DNA of 64,000 nt from PHAA01 sp034927445 (GTDB lineage Bacteria > Bacillota > Syntrophomonadia > Syntrophomonadales > Syntrophomonadaceae). The stretch is taken from assembly GCA_034927445.1 (NCBI GenBank), contig JAYFPZ010000026.1, forward strand, positions 62,001 to 126,000, written 5' to 3'. Of this stretch, positions 43,106-50,458 are shown in pieces (positions within the stretch are counted from its first letter, which is position 1; the number at the start of each line of letters is the position of its first letter). The position numbers were made by a program, and so were the translations under genes. The notes under the pieces are model-generated. The model was not told where the DNA came from. It did no database searches and saw only the letters and a list, made by a program, of their open reading frames with translations.

Positions 43106-43357
43106 CTACCTGCCTTTTAAAGGGATGCTGATGTCCAAAGCGGCTTGGCGGCCTTCAGTAATGATATGGACCTCGGGGGTGCCGTCAATTTCAATATGTT
43201 TGGCGATAAGTGCTATAATTTCCTGTTGCAGCGTCTCCATCAACTGGGAGGAGGTACCGAGCCGGTCATGGGTCAGTACTACGCGCAGGCGGTCATTGGC
43301 CTGAGATCGACTGGAGGGTTTTTCATCGCTAAATAGTTTCCGCAATAATTCAAACAT
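43106..43357 (-). CDS. minE: Cell-division topological factor MinE
   Basis: An 83-residue MinE. The N-terminal membrane-targeting/anti-MinCD stretch is MFELLRKLF; RLRVVLTHDRLGTS is the conserved central part, and EIIALIAKHIEIDG begins the topological-specificity domain. It stimulates MinD ATPase and drives pole-to-pole oscillation of MinCD. Its presence in a spore-former is notable, as Bacillus uses DivIVA/MinJ instead. Sits between minD (17 bp) and minC (no gap). Confidence 0.92.
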   Translation of the reverse strand: MFELLRKLFSDEKPSSRSQANDRLRVVLTHDRLGTSSQLMETLQQEIIALIAKHIEIDGTPEVHIITEGRQAALDISIPLKGR

Positions 43358-43374
43358 ATCTATGCCCCCCTTTC

Positions 43375-44187
43375 CTACTTCTTAAAACCGATGTTACGTT
43401 TTAGTCGGGTCCAAAAGGTATCCTGTTCCAGAGGCATTATTTCCACTTCCGCACCCAGGATACGCTCTACAATATTGTTAAAGGCTTTAGCCGCCAGAGA
43501 GTGGTCATTTAGAATGATAGGCTCGCCTCGGTTAGTGGAAATCACCACTCCGCTGTCTTCCGGGACAACTCCCAAAAGGTCAATGCACAGATGCTCCATC
43601 AGGTCCTCTATGCTCAGCATTTCACCGCTGCGGACCATTTCCGGGCGAATTCGATTGACAATTAATTTAATGTCTTTAAAATTGGCCGACTCCAGGATGC
43701 CAATTATACGATCGGCATCCCTGACGGCTGATACTTCAGGGTTGGTTATAACAATAGCTTTATCCGCGGCGGCAATGGAGTTGCGGAAGCCCTGCTCGAT
43801 ACCGGCCGGGCAGTCTATGAAAATAAAATCAAAATCAGCGCGAAGATCATTGCACACCATTTGTACCTGCTCGGCGGTAATGTCGTCTTTATTGCGGGTT
43901 TGGGCGGCGGGCAGCATATAGAGGTCAGGAAAACGCTTGTCCTTTACCAAAGCCTGTTTCAGTGTGCATTCGCCTTCAACCACTTGAATAATGTCATAGA
44001 TAACTCGATTTTCAAGACCCAAAATTAAATCCAGCTTTTTTAAACCTATATCCAGGTCGATCACTGCCACGCTATAGCCCTGTTTGGCCAGGCCGGTGCT
44101 GATATTAGCTACCGTTGTTGTTTTGCCAACCCCGCCTTTACCCGAGGTCACTACGATTACTTGACTGTCAGGGTTCTTTTTTTCCAT
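43375..44187 (-). CDS. minD: Septum-site ATPase MinD
   Basis: A 270-residue MinD/ParA-type ATPase. VVTSGKGGVGKTTTVANIS near residue 12 is the deviant Walker A loop; DLDIGLKKLDLILGLENR, FIFIDCPAGIEQGF and the C-terminal amphipathic tail (FWTRLKRNIGFKK) that anchors it to the membrane are all visible. ATG 44187 follows AAGAGGAGGACC. It leads the min operon. Confidence 0.95.
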   Translation of the reverse strand: MEKKNPDSQVIVVTSGKGGVGKTTTVANISTGLAKQGYSVAVIDLDIGLKKLDLILGLENRVIYDIIQVVEGECTLKQALVKDKRFPDLYMLPAAQTRNKDDITAEQVQMVCNDLRADFDFIFIDCPAGIEQGFRNSIAAADKAIVITNPEVSAVRDADRIIGILESANFKDIKLIVNRIRPEMVRSGEMLSIEDLMEHLCIDLLGVVPEDSGVVISTNRGEPIILNDHSLAAKAFNNIVERILGAEVEIMPLEQDTFWTRLKRNIGFKK

Positions 44188-44270
44188 TACGGCGGTCCTC
44201 CTCTTAAATCCTTATCGGAAGTATTGTAAAAACCCTCAAGGAAGATTTATCGAACTCCTCTTAAAACCCC

Positions 44271-44366
44271 CTCCTCTATAGATGGGGATAAACCGATTTT
44301 TTCCTCAATGGTGGGTTCAATCCCGACTGCGTTTTAGCACGCAATTCGCGCAAGCGCTCATTGAAC
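44271..44366. repeat. Interspersed repeat, copy B (shortened)
   Basis: It contains GGGATAAA...TTTTTTCCTCA...GGGTTCAATCCCGACTG, colinear with copy A (37665-37713), then jumps directly to CGTTTTAGCACGCAATTCGC and GCAAGCGCTCATTGAACG, colinear with A's right end (37783-37822). The middle block of A, which holds the GGAGGCGTTTGATAAAA arm, is absent. Confidence 0.65.
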
Positions 44367-44617
44367 GTATAAATAGACATAAGCAGACATTTATCTAATT
44401 GTAAAACATATTTTTGTCGGAATAAACTTCAATTTATGCTAATTGAAAGAATATGAGAATTTTTTTAGTGATTAACGTTATTTAAACCAGGAAAATATAT
44501 TAAACCGAGGCAGGCGGTATAATAATCTTGAGTTTATTGCGTATATAGATTATATAATTAAGGGAAGAAAATCTGACTTCCCCGATTTGTCGAGATTTTG
44601 AATGAGAGGATAGACTA

Positions 44618-46714
44618 ATGAAGGCATTATTTAAGATAGGTGTATTTTTAGGCGCTCTGATTCTCTTCATATTCTGTTTTTACATTGGAGTATCATTAAC
44701 CCAGACTACACCTAAAATTGCTGAGTTCTTTACCGGTATTAATTCCTGGGAATACCAGATACAAGACCAAACCGTAGTATATTATGCCGACGGCACGGAA
44801 ATGGGCAAACTCGGCTACCAGCGCAAGTACAGCGAGGATTTCCCCGATTTTTTAAAACAAGCAGTGGTAGCGGTGGAAGACCGCCGCTTTTACCAGCACT
44901 CAGGTTTTGATGCTAAAAGTATCGGACGCGCCATATACAATGATCTGAAGGCTGGTTCCAAGGCCGAGGGCGGCAGCACCATTACCCAGCAACTGGCCCG
45001 GACCCTGTTTCTAACCCAGGAAAAAAGCTATACCCGCAAGATCAAGGAACTCTTTATTGCGATTTCCATTGAAAACAAGTACACCAAAGAAGCGATTTTG
45101 AACATGTATCTCAATGAGATTTACATGGGGCGGGGCTGCTCGGGAATGGCTTGCGCCGCCTCATCATATTTCGGGAAAAACGTTTCCCAGTTAAACAAAG
45201 CGGAGATGACTATGCTGGTGGGGATTATCCAATCACCGGAATATTACTCGCCCGAAAAGAACATGGAGGGGCTGAAAGCCAGGCAGCAGACAGTGGTAGA
45301 TGTGCTGGTCGACCAGGGTATTCTGACCGAAGCCCAGGGCAAAGATATTATGAAGCAGAATTTAAATATAAAGCCCTTTCAAACCACTTCCTATAAACAT
45401 CCCTACTATATGGCATATTTGAGCAGCCAGCTGGAAGACATGGTTGGAGCGCAGCGTTTGTATGGCGGTGGCTTGAAAATATATACGACTATAGATAAAA
45501 ACATGCAGGTGGCGGCAGAGAATTCTATAGCCAGCAATGCCCGTTCTTTTGCGAGTCGGGGAATAACCGCCAAGGATATGGCGCTGGTATCCGTAGATCC
45601 GGCCACCGGAGGCATCAGGGCGATGGTAGGGGGCGCCGACTGGAAACGAAACCAGATAAACATGGCTATTACGCCCCGGCAGCCCGGGTCAGCAATTAAA
45701 CCGCTTTACTATGCAGCCGCGATTAATGAACGGCTCATCAAAGCGGATACGGTTATAAACAATAAAAAGCGGGATTTTAACGGCTACAGCCCGGATAACT
45801 ACGCCTCCAGCCCTGAAAAAGTAACCGTGAAAGACGCGCTGGTCCACTCCTACAATGTTGCTTCGGTAGAAGTAATGAGTAAGCTGGGGGTGGAAAAGGC
45901 GGTGAGATATCTGACGGATTACGGTATCACCGTGGATAAACAGGACCATAACCTGGCCCTGGCTCTGGGGGGAATGACCCATGGGATCTCTCCCGTGCAG
46001 ATGGCCTCAGCCTATACCATATTTCCCAATCAAGGACGCCAGGAAGGAGCTTTTTCTGTAATAAAAATAGTCGATACTAAAGACAAAGTATTATATCAGG
46101 ATAAAAGCGGTTCCAAACGGGTAATCAGCAGCACCACCGCTGCGGCTATGGACAATATTCTAAAAGCCGTGGTTACACAGGGTACCGGCACCAATGCCCG
46201 AATTTCAATTCCCAGCGGGGGGAAAACCGGCACTACTGAAGGAAAGGCCGGGGTCAAATCAACCAATGATCTATGGTATGTGGGCTATACTTCCGAACTC
46301 GTTACCGCAGTTTGGGTGGGCAACAGTGACAGTTCCGAGGTCAAAGGATTCGGAACTTATGGGGGCGCCGTAGCCGCACCCATCTGGCGTGATTATATGA
46401 ATCAAGCTATTTACCGGGGCGCACTTAAAGAGGCTCCTGCCAGTAACAACGATGAAACCCCGGTACCCGAAACAACTACCCCGGATGTTCCCACCGACAG
46501 CGATTCAGGGGACAATCCAACTGGAACCGACCCTAATTCCGGTACCGATTCTGACAGCAATCAGAATAATAGCCCTGACATTCCTGATAGCGGCGGGAAC
46601 ACGGATGACGATACCGAACCTGCCGAACCTGATACCGGTACAAGTCCTGATACTGATAAAGAAACCGGGACTGACAACCCGAACCGTCCACCCGCAACCA
46701 ATCAGCAAGATTAA
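44618..46714 (+). CDS. Class A penicillin-binding protein (PBP1A type)
   Basis: A 698-residue bifunctional peptidoglycan synthase. One N-terminal membrane anchor (residues 5-27); glycosyltransferase-51 domain with AVVAVEDRRFYQHSGFD (catalytic Glu) and EGGSTITQQLARTLFLTQ; transpeptidase domain with PGSAIKPLYYA (SxxK), HSYNVAS (SxN) and SGGKTGTTE (KTG). The last 85 residues are an Asp/Pro/Thr/Asn-rich, apparently disordered extracellular tail. Expected to act in wall synthesis during growth or spore formation. AATGAGAGG is the RBS. Upstream is copy B of the repeat and TATAAT-like promoter sequence. Confidence 0.92.
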   Translation: MKALFKIGVFLGALILFIFCFYIGVSLTQTTPKIAEFFTGINSWEYQIQDQTVVYYADGTEMGKLGYQRKYSEDFPDFLKQAVVAVEDRRFYQHSGFDAKSIGRAIYNDLKAGSKAEGGSTITQQLARTLFLTQEKSYTRKIKELFIAISIENKYTKEAILNMYLNEIYMGRGCSGMACAASSYFGKNVSQLNKAEMTMLVGIIQSPEYYSPEKNMEGLKARQQTVVDVLVDQGILTEAQGKDIMKQNLNIKPFQTTSYKHPYYMAYLSSQLEDMVGAQRLYGGGLKIYTTIDKNMQVAAENSIASNARSFASRGITAKDMALVSVDPATGGIRAMVGGADWKRNQINMAITPRQPGSAIKPLYYAAAINERLIKADTVINNKKRDFNGYSPDNYASSPEKVTVKDALVHSYNVASVEVMSKLGVEKAVRYLTDYGITVDKQDHNLALALGGMTHGISPVQMASAYTIFPNQGRQEGAFSVIKIVDTKDKVLYQDKSGSKRVISSTTAAAMDNILKAVVTQGTGTNARISIPSGGKTGTTEGKAGVKSTNDLWYVGYTSELVTAVWVGNSDSSEVKGFGTYGGAVAAPIWRDYMNQAIYRGALKEAPASNNDETPVPETTTPDVPTDSDSGDNPTGTDPNSGTDSDSNQNNSPDIPDSGGNTDDDTEPAEPDTGTSPDTDKETGTDNPNRPPATNQQD

Positions 46715-46755
46715 ATCAATTCCCTTAAAGAAACAGAATTAGTAACACTTCTTCG

Positions 46756-46788
46756 CCTCCTGCTTAGTATAGAGCAGGAGGTGTTTTT
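46756..46788 (+). terminator. Terminator overlapping the next gene's ribosome binding site
   Basis: CCTCCTGCT (46756-46764) pairs with AGCAGGAGG (46773-46781), then TGTTTTTA. The right arm contains the AGGAGG that must serve the TTG start at 46790, so the same hairpin may end PBP transcripts and hide the subtilase RBS. Confidence 0.7.
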
Positions 46789-46789
46789 A

Positions 46790-47896
46790 TTGAAATCATT
46801 TGACCACTATTTGCTGGGTATTTACCGGAGGGTAGCCGAGTCCCAAGCTTGGAGCCCGCCGGGGGTGTCGCTCTTGGCGGCCCGCCGGATGTGGAATTCA
46901 ACCCGGGGAGAAGACACGGTGGTTGCGGTTTTGGATACTGGCGTTGACTATAATCATCCTGATTTGAAGGATAACATTATTGGCGGGGCCAGCTTTGTGG
47001 GTGCCGAAAGAGATTATATGGACCAAAATGGACATGGCACCCACGTAGCTGGTATCATCGCCGCCAACCACCATATTCTAGGCGTTGCGCCCGCCGCCAA
47101 AATCCTGGTGGTAAAGGTATTGGACAAAGATGGGAGCGGCAGTTATCGAGGCATAAACAGCGGTCTGAGATTTGCCCGCGAGTGGAGAGGCCCGCAGGGT
47201 CAAAGGGTAAATGTTATAAACATGAGTCTGGGAGGTCCTGAGCCGGAAAAGGAAATGTACCAGGAAATCTTGAAGGATATACAAGCGGGAATTACAGTGG
47301 TGTGTGCTGCAGGCAATGAAGGTGACGGGCGGGAGGATACCCATGAAATTTCCTATCCCGCTTATTATCCCGAGACCATTGCGGTAGGCGCAGTCAATCT
47401 GCAAACCCGCATTGCCAACTTCAGCAACGCTAACGAGCACATAGATATAGTAGCCCCGGGAGTGGATACTTACTCAACCTATCCGGGTGGAAGATATGTA
47501 AAATTAAGCGGGACTTCCATGGCCGCTCCCCATATAAGCGGGGCCGCAGCCCTGATCTATTCCCGTTATAAGAAGCGGTTCGGGGCTTACCCGAGCGCGG
47601 GATTAGTTAGTCTCTTAATGCAATATCTGAGCCTGGATATGGGCGAGGTTGGTTTTGATGATCTGTATGGGTATGGGATGTTCACTTTCAATCTGGATGG
47701 AGGCAAGGCTATTCAAGTTCTGGCAGGAAACCTCCAGTATTATATCAACGGCCAGCCCAACCAGTGGAAAACCCCGCCGGCCTTGGCAGGCGAGGAGATT
47801 TGCGGCTCTTTCCGTGAACTTAGTGAGCTTCTGGGGTGCGACAGCAGTTTGGTACCAGCCGATGGCACTGCGGACAAAATGGAGATATGGAGCTAA
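46790..47896 (+). CDS. Subtilisin-like serine peptidase, apparently intracellular
   Basis: A 368-residue S8 peptidase. Catalytic triad: AVLDTGVDYNHPD (Asp) near residue 48, NGHGTHVAGIIA (His), and LSGTSMAAPHISGAAAL (Ser). No signal peptide precedes the catalytic domain and the N terminus is only about 25 residues, so it looks like an intracellular subtilisin or one exported by another path. The C-terminal 80 residues (LQYYINGQPNQWKTPPAL...) resemble a copper-amine-oxidase-N-like stalk. TTG start 46790; the GTG at 46781 lies inside the RBS. Confidence 0.85.
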   Translation: MKSFDHYLLGIYRRVAESQAWSPPGVSLLAARRMWNSTRGEDTVVAVLDTGVDYNHPDLKDNIIGGASFVGAERDYMDQNGHGTHVAGIIAANHHILGVAPAAKILVVKVLDKDGSGSYRGINSGLRFAREWRGPQGQRVNVINMSLGGPEPEKEMYQEILKDIQAGITVVCAAGNEGDGREDTHEISYPAYYPETIAVGAVNLQTRIANFSNANEHIDIVAPGVDTYSTYPGGRYVKLSGTSMAAPHISGAAALIYSRYKKRFGAYPSAGLVSLLMQYLSLDMGEVGFDDLYGYGMFTFNLDGGKAIQVLAGNLQYYINGQPNQWKTPPALAGEEICGSFRELSELLGCDSSLVPADGTADKMEIWS

Positions 47897-48062
47897 CTGC
47901 TGAATTTGTCGATTGTTACTTTTATTCCCTCGAAAAAAGGATTATAGCTAACTCAGTAGAATATTATAGTTAAGGAGCAAGTAGGCTGTTGACCCTAATT
48001 AATTATGTTTGACCGGGATGGTCCCGCATGACAGAGAGGTGGTAATTGTATAAATTTCAGAA

Positions 48063-48119
48063 CCTAATTCTTTGTGCCTGCCCCTGCTGGAGATCTCGTG
48101 ACAAGCGCATAGAATTAGG
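48063..48119 (+). promoter_or_regulatory. Hairpin in the leader of ppsR
   Basis: CCTAATTCT (48063-48071) and AGAATTAGG (48111-48119) are perfect complements around a GC-rich 39-base interior with TTGT/ACAA pairing. No T-run, so it is not a terminator. It lies 61 bp before the next start and might be a leader control element. Confidence 0.4.
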
Positions 48120-48180
48120 GATGACAGCGTACCGGTCCACTCGAAATAAACTAATATAGTTTAAGAAGGGGGAAGATAAT

Positions 48181-49011
48181 ATGTCTGAAAAGCTGCATAT
48201 ATTCGCTGTTTCTGACTCGGTTGGCGAGACTGCTGAGAAGATAGCGGTTGCGTCGGTACTACAATTTGATATTGAAAGGAGTATAACTCGCTTTTCCCGT
48301 GTCACTAAAGAGGAACAGGTCATGCAAATTGTGGACAAGGCCATGGATGAGGATGCCATTATAATATATACCATGGTAAAACCGCAACTCGCTGGCTTTT
48401 TAGAGGAAAGAGCCCATGAAAAGGGGGTTACGGTGATAAATGTAATGCAGCCCTTATTTGCTGCCATCCAGGCTAAAACCGGAAAGAACCCCTCCCAAAC
48501 TATAGGGCTGACCCATAAGACCGATGACGATTACTTCAACCGGGTAAAAGCTATAGAATATACCATAGATCATGACAACGGCACTAATCTGGAAACAATT
48601 CCAGATGCCAATCTGATTATCCTGGGACTGCCCCGGACTTCCAAGACTCCATTATCAATGCACTTGGCCAATCTGGGCATCAAAGTAGCCAATTTCCCGA
48701 TTTCCCTGGATACCGAGATACCCGACGAGATTATGGCCTTAAAAGATAAAGTACCGATGGTCGGTTTGACGATTGATATCGACACCCTGCTGGAATTGAG
48801 AAAAGAGAGAGCCCGGAGCTTTGATCTTCCCCAGGATATAGACAGCCTGGATGACCTGGTGGCGGAAGAACTGGACAATGCCTACCGTATATATGCCAAG
48901 CTGAAATGCCTGGTTATCGATGTAACCCTGGTGGATATTGAAGAAATCGCTAATACCATTACCCATAAATTTAGTTTGCCGCTGAAGGTCAGTCATCATA
49001 GGTTTAAATAA
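48181..49011 (+). CDS. Pyruvate,phosphate dikinase / PEP synthase regulatory protein
   Basis: A 276-residue bifunctional regulator of the PDRP/PpsR family that phosphorylates and dephosphorylates PPDK or PEP synthase to switch them off and on. VSDSVGETAEKIA starts the protein and GLPRTSKTPLSMHLA near residue 147 is the nucleotide loop. RSFDLPQDIDSLDDL is a later conserved region. The partner dikinase is not in this window. RBS AAGGGGGAAG precedes the ATG. The hairpin at 48063 sits in its leader. Confidence 0.92.
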   Translation: MSEKLHIFAVSDSVGETAEKIAVASVLQFDIERSITRFSRVTKEEQVMQIVDKAMDEDAIIIYTMVKPQLAGFLEERAHEKGVTVINVMQPLFAAIQAKTGKNPSQTIGLTHKTDDDYFNRVKAIEYTIDHDNGTNLETIPDANLIILGLPRTSKTPLSMHLANLGIKVANFPISLDTEIPDEIMALKDKVPMVGLTIDIDTLLELRKERARSFDLPQDIDSLDDLVAEELDNAYRIYAKLKCLVIDVTLVDIEEIANTITHKFSLPLKVSHHRFK

Positions 49012-49030
49012 TATATAAGCTGTTAATGGA

Positions 49031-49224
49031 AGCGGTCGAGAGATTCTCGCCCGCTCCAGACCGTCAAAAAAGCCCAATAGCGGCGTTATTAATGAAATCC
49101 CATTCAATCAACGTACCTTATGTACGCCTCAATCACAGGCCTTCATTAATGCCTTGCTCTTGAGCTTTTTTGCTCGGCCTGACCTACCAACAGTCTAGAG
49201 CGGTCGAGATATTCTCGTCCGCTC
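49031..49224. repeat. Palindromic element flanked by direct repeats
   Basis: AGCGGTCGAGAGATTCTCGC (49031-49050) and AGCGGTCGAGATATTCTCGT (49199-49218) are near-identical direct repeats, each itself a hairpin; the second runs into CTCTTTTAG and can terminate ppsR. Between them, AAAAAAGCCCAATAGCGG... (from 49066) pairs imperfectly over about 30 bp with the segment ending at 49171, around a central ACGTAC/GTACG. Confidence 0.6.
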
Positions 49225-49298
49225 TTTTAGCTCTACGATCGATTATTAACAACAAGTATCCACTATCAATCCCATCCCCTATGCAAGGAGAGACAATA

Positions 49299-49547
49299 AT
49301 GCCCTATGTATATATTTTGAAATGTAAAGACAACACTTATTACACTGGTTATACCGTAAACCTGGAACGGCGTCTGGAAGAGCACCAGCTGGGGCTGGCC
49401 AGCAAATACACCCGGGGGAAAACTCCGGTTGAATTGGTTTACTGGGAGGAACTGCCCGGTAAAAGCGAAGCTATGCAACGTGAATGCCAGATTAAGAAAC
49501 TTAAACGCTCCGGCAAACAACGGCTGATTGACTCTTTCCGACCTTAA
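49299..49547 (+). CDS. GIY-YIG nuclease-superfamily protein
   Basis: An 82-residue single-domain protein of the YhbQ/UPF0213 type. YVYILKCKDNTYYTGYT contains the GIY-YIG pair (Y-V-Y ... Y-T-G), then LERRLEEHQLG and a C-terminal EAMQRECQIKKLKR with the conserved Glu-Ile-K-K-L-K block. Short members of this family are thought to act on nucleic acids, but the biological role is unknown. ATG 49299 follows AAGGAGAG; the open frame continues 43 codons upstream through the repeat element and is not used. Confidence 0.85.
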   Translation: MPYVYILKCKDNTYYTGYTVNLERRLEEHQLGLASKYTRGKTPVELVYWEELPGKSEAMQRECQIKKLKRSGKQRLIDSFRP

Positions 49548-49715
49548 AACAGAAAATTGGTTAAGTTTGGGCTGCTCCGTTCGAGTATTTGTAAATGCCA
49601 GTATTATTGATAAAAAAGAAGACTAAACAATTTATTTGGCAATTACATAAAAAATATGCTTGAGGGGAAAATATACTTAAGCAATACGAAAGCGGCAGCG
49701 AAAGGAGAGTGCTAA

Positions 49716-49988
49716 ATGCAGGCAAAACGGGGATCAATAGTAAGCAAACAGGAATTTATAAAAGACGGCCTATATGCCAAAGAAGAATATGAGGGGCTTC
49801 TCGTCAGTTCAGACCAGCAGCAAGGCTGCTACAATTTAGGGGTGCAACTGGCTGAAGACAAAGTTTTATTTGTAGATCAAGCTACCGACAGCAACATAAA
49901 TGAAAAATTAAAAACCTGGGTGCCCCAGATCCAGTCACTTCAGCGCCAGCATAATGTAAAAAACAACTCCGGTAACTATGTACAGTAA
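49716..49988 (+). CDS. Hypothetical protein, tandem paralog 1
   Basis: A 90-residue soluble protein of no recognised family. It shares with the next gene a core pattern, GLL(V/I).SD...GYN(L/I)G(V/I)Q(L/I), followed by a K-V-L-F/K-V strand, here EGLLVSSDQQQGCYNLGVQL near residue 28. The rest is charged and helical. RBS AAAGGAGAG precedes the ATG. The pair probably arose by duplication and is likely cotranscribed. Confidence 0.65.
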   Translation: MQAKRGSIVSKQEFIKDGLYAKEEYEGLLVSSDQQQGCYNLGVQLAEDKVLFVDQATDSNINEKLKTWVPQIQSLQRQHNVKNNSGNYVQ

Positions 49989-50013
49989 AGGCGGAAAATA
50001 AAGGAGGCAGGTC

Positions 50014-50310
50014 ATGACTCAATTACAATTGCATGACGTTCAAAGCATAGAAGCTCCTATTATGAGTATAGATGAATTCAAGATCGGGTTGCTGCATAAA
50101 GATAACATACCCGGCTTGCTCATAAGATCTGATGAAAACGGATATTACAATATAGGAATCCAAATAAACGATAAGGAAGTCCTAAAAGTAGCATCAGCCG
50201 GTGAGGATGATGCCATGGAGAAAATCGATTTTTGGGCAGATAGAATCGAAAAGGTCAGGGAACGGTTCAAAGACCGGGATCCGAAGCTGAAACCTTTTGG
50301 GGGCAAATAA
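50014..50310 (+). CDS. Hypothetical protein, tandem paralog 2
   Basis: A 98-residue relative of the preceding gene: PGLLIRSDENGYYNIGIQIN then EVLKVASAG aligns with the corresponding block of paralog 1. The C-terminal helix (EKIDFWADRIEKVRERFK) is basic. RBS AAAGGAGGCAG. It ends about 30 bp before a tRNA/tmRNA-like fragment. No function can be assigned. Confidence 0.65.
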   Translation: MTQLQLHDVQSIEAPIMSIDEFKIGLLHKDNIPGLLIRSDENGYYNIGIQINDKEVLKVASAGEDDAMEKIDFWADRIEKVRERFKDRDPKLKPFGGK

Positions 50311-50347
50311 AAGCTACGGGGCAAAGGCACGTTGCAATAGGGAAACT

Positions 50348-50394
50348 TATTGAACCTCAAGAGGTCATCGGTTCGATTCCGACCGTCTCCACCA
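50348..50394 (+). pseudogene. tRNA/tmRNA 3'-end-like fragment
   Basis: The segment ends TCGG-TTCGATT-CCGA then CCGTCTCCACCA, i.e. a T-stem and TTCGATT loop, an acceptor 3' strand and encoded CCA. A small hairpin ACCTC-AA-GAGGT (50354-50365) precedes it like a class II variable arm. CGTCTCCACCA equals the 3' end known from Bacillus tmRNA. No matching GGAGACG or GGGGACG 5' strand lies upstream, so the gene is incomplete: an integration scar or decayed copy. Confidence 0.55.
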
Positions 50395-50397
50395 TGT

Positions 50398-50434
50398 AGA
50401 GAGCTGGGAAAATCAGTGATTTCCCCAGCTCTCT
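50398..50434. terminator. Stable hairpin between the fragment and the surface-protein gene
   Basis: AGAGAGCTGGGAAA (50398-50411) pairs with TTTCCCCAGCTCTCT (50420-50434) around an 8-base loop, with one unpaired C. No T-run. It can stop converging transcripts from both sides. Confidence 0.6.
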
Positions 50435-50458
50435 GCCGTACCAGGGTATGTCAACTCC

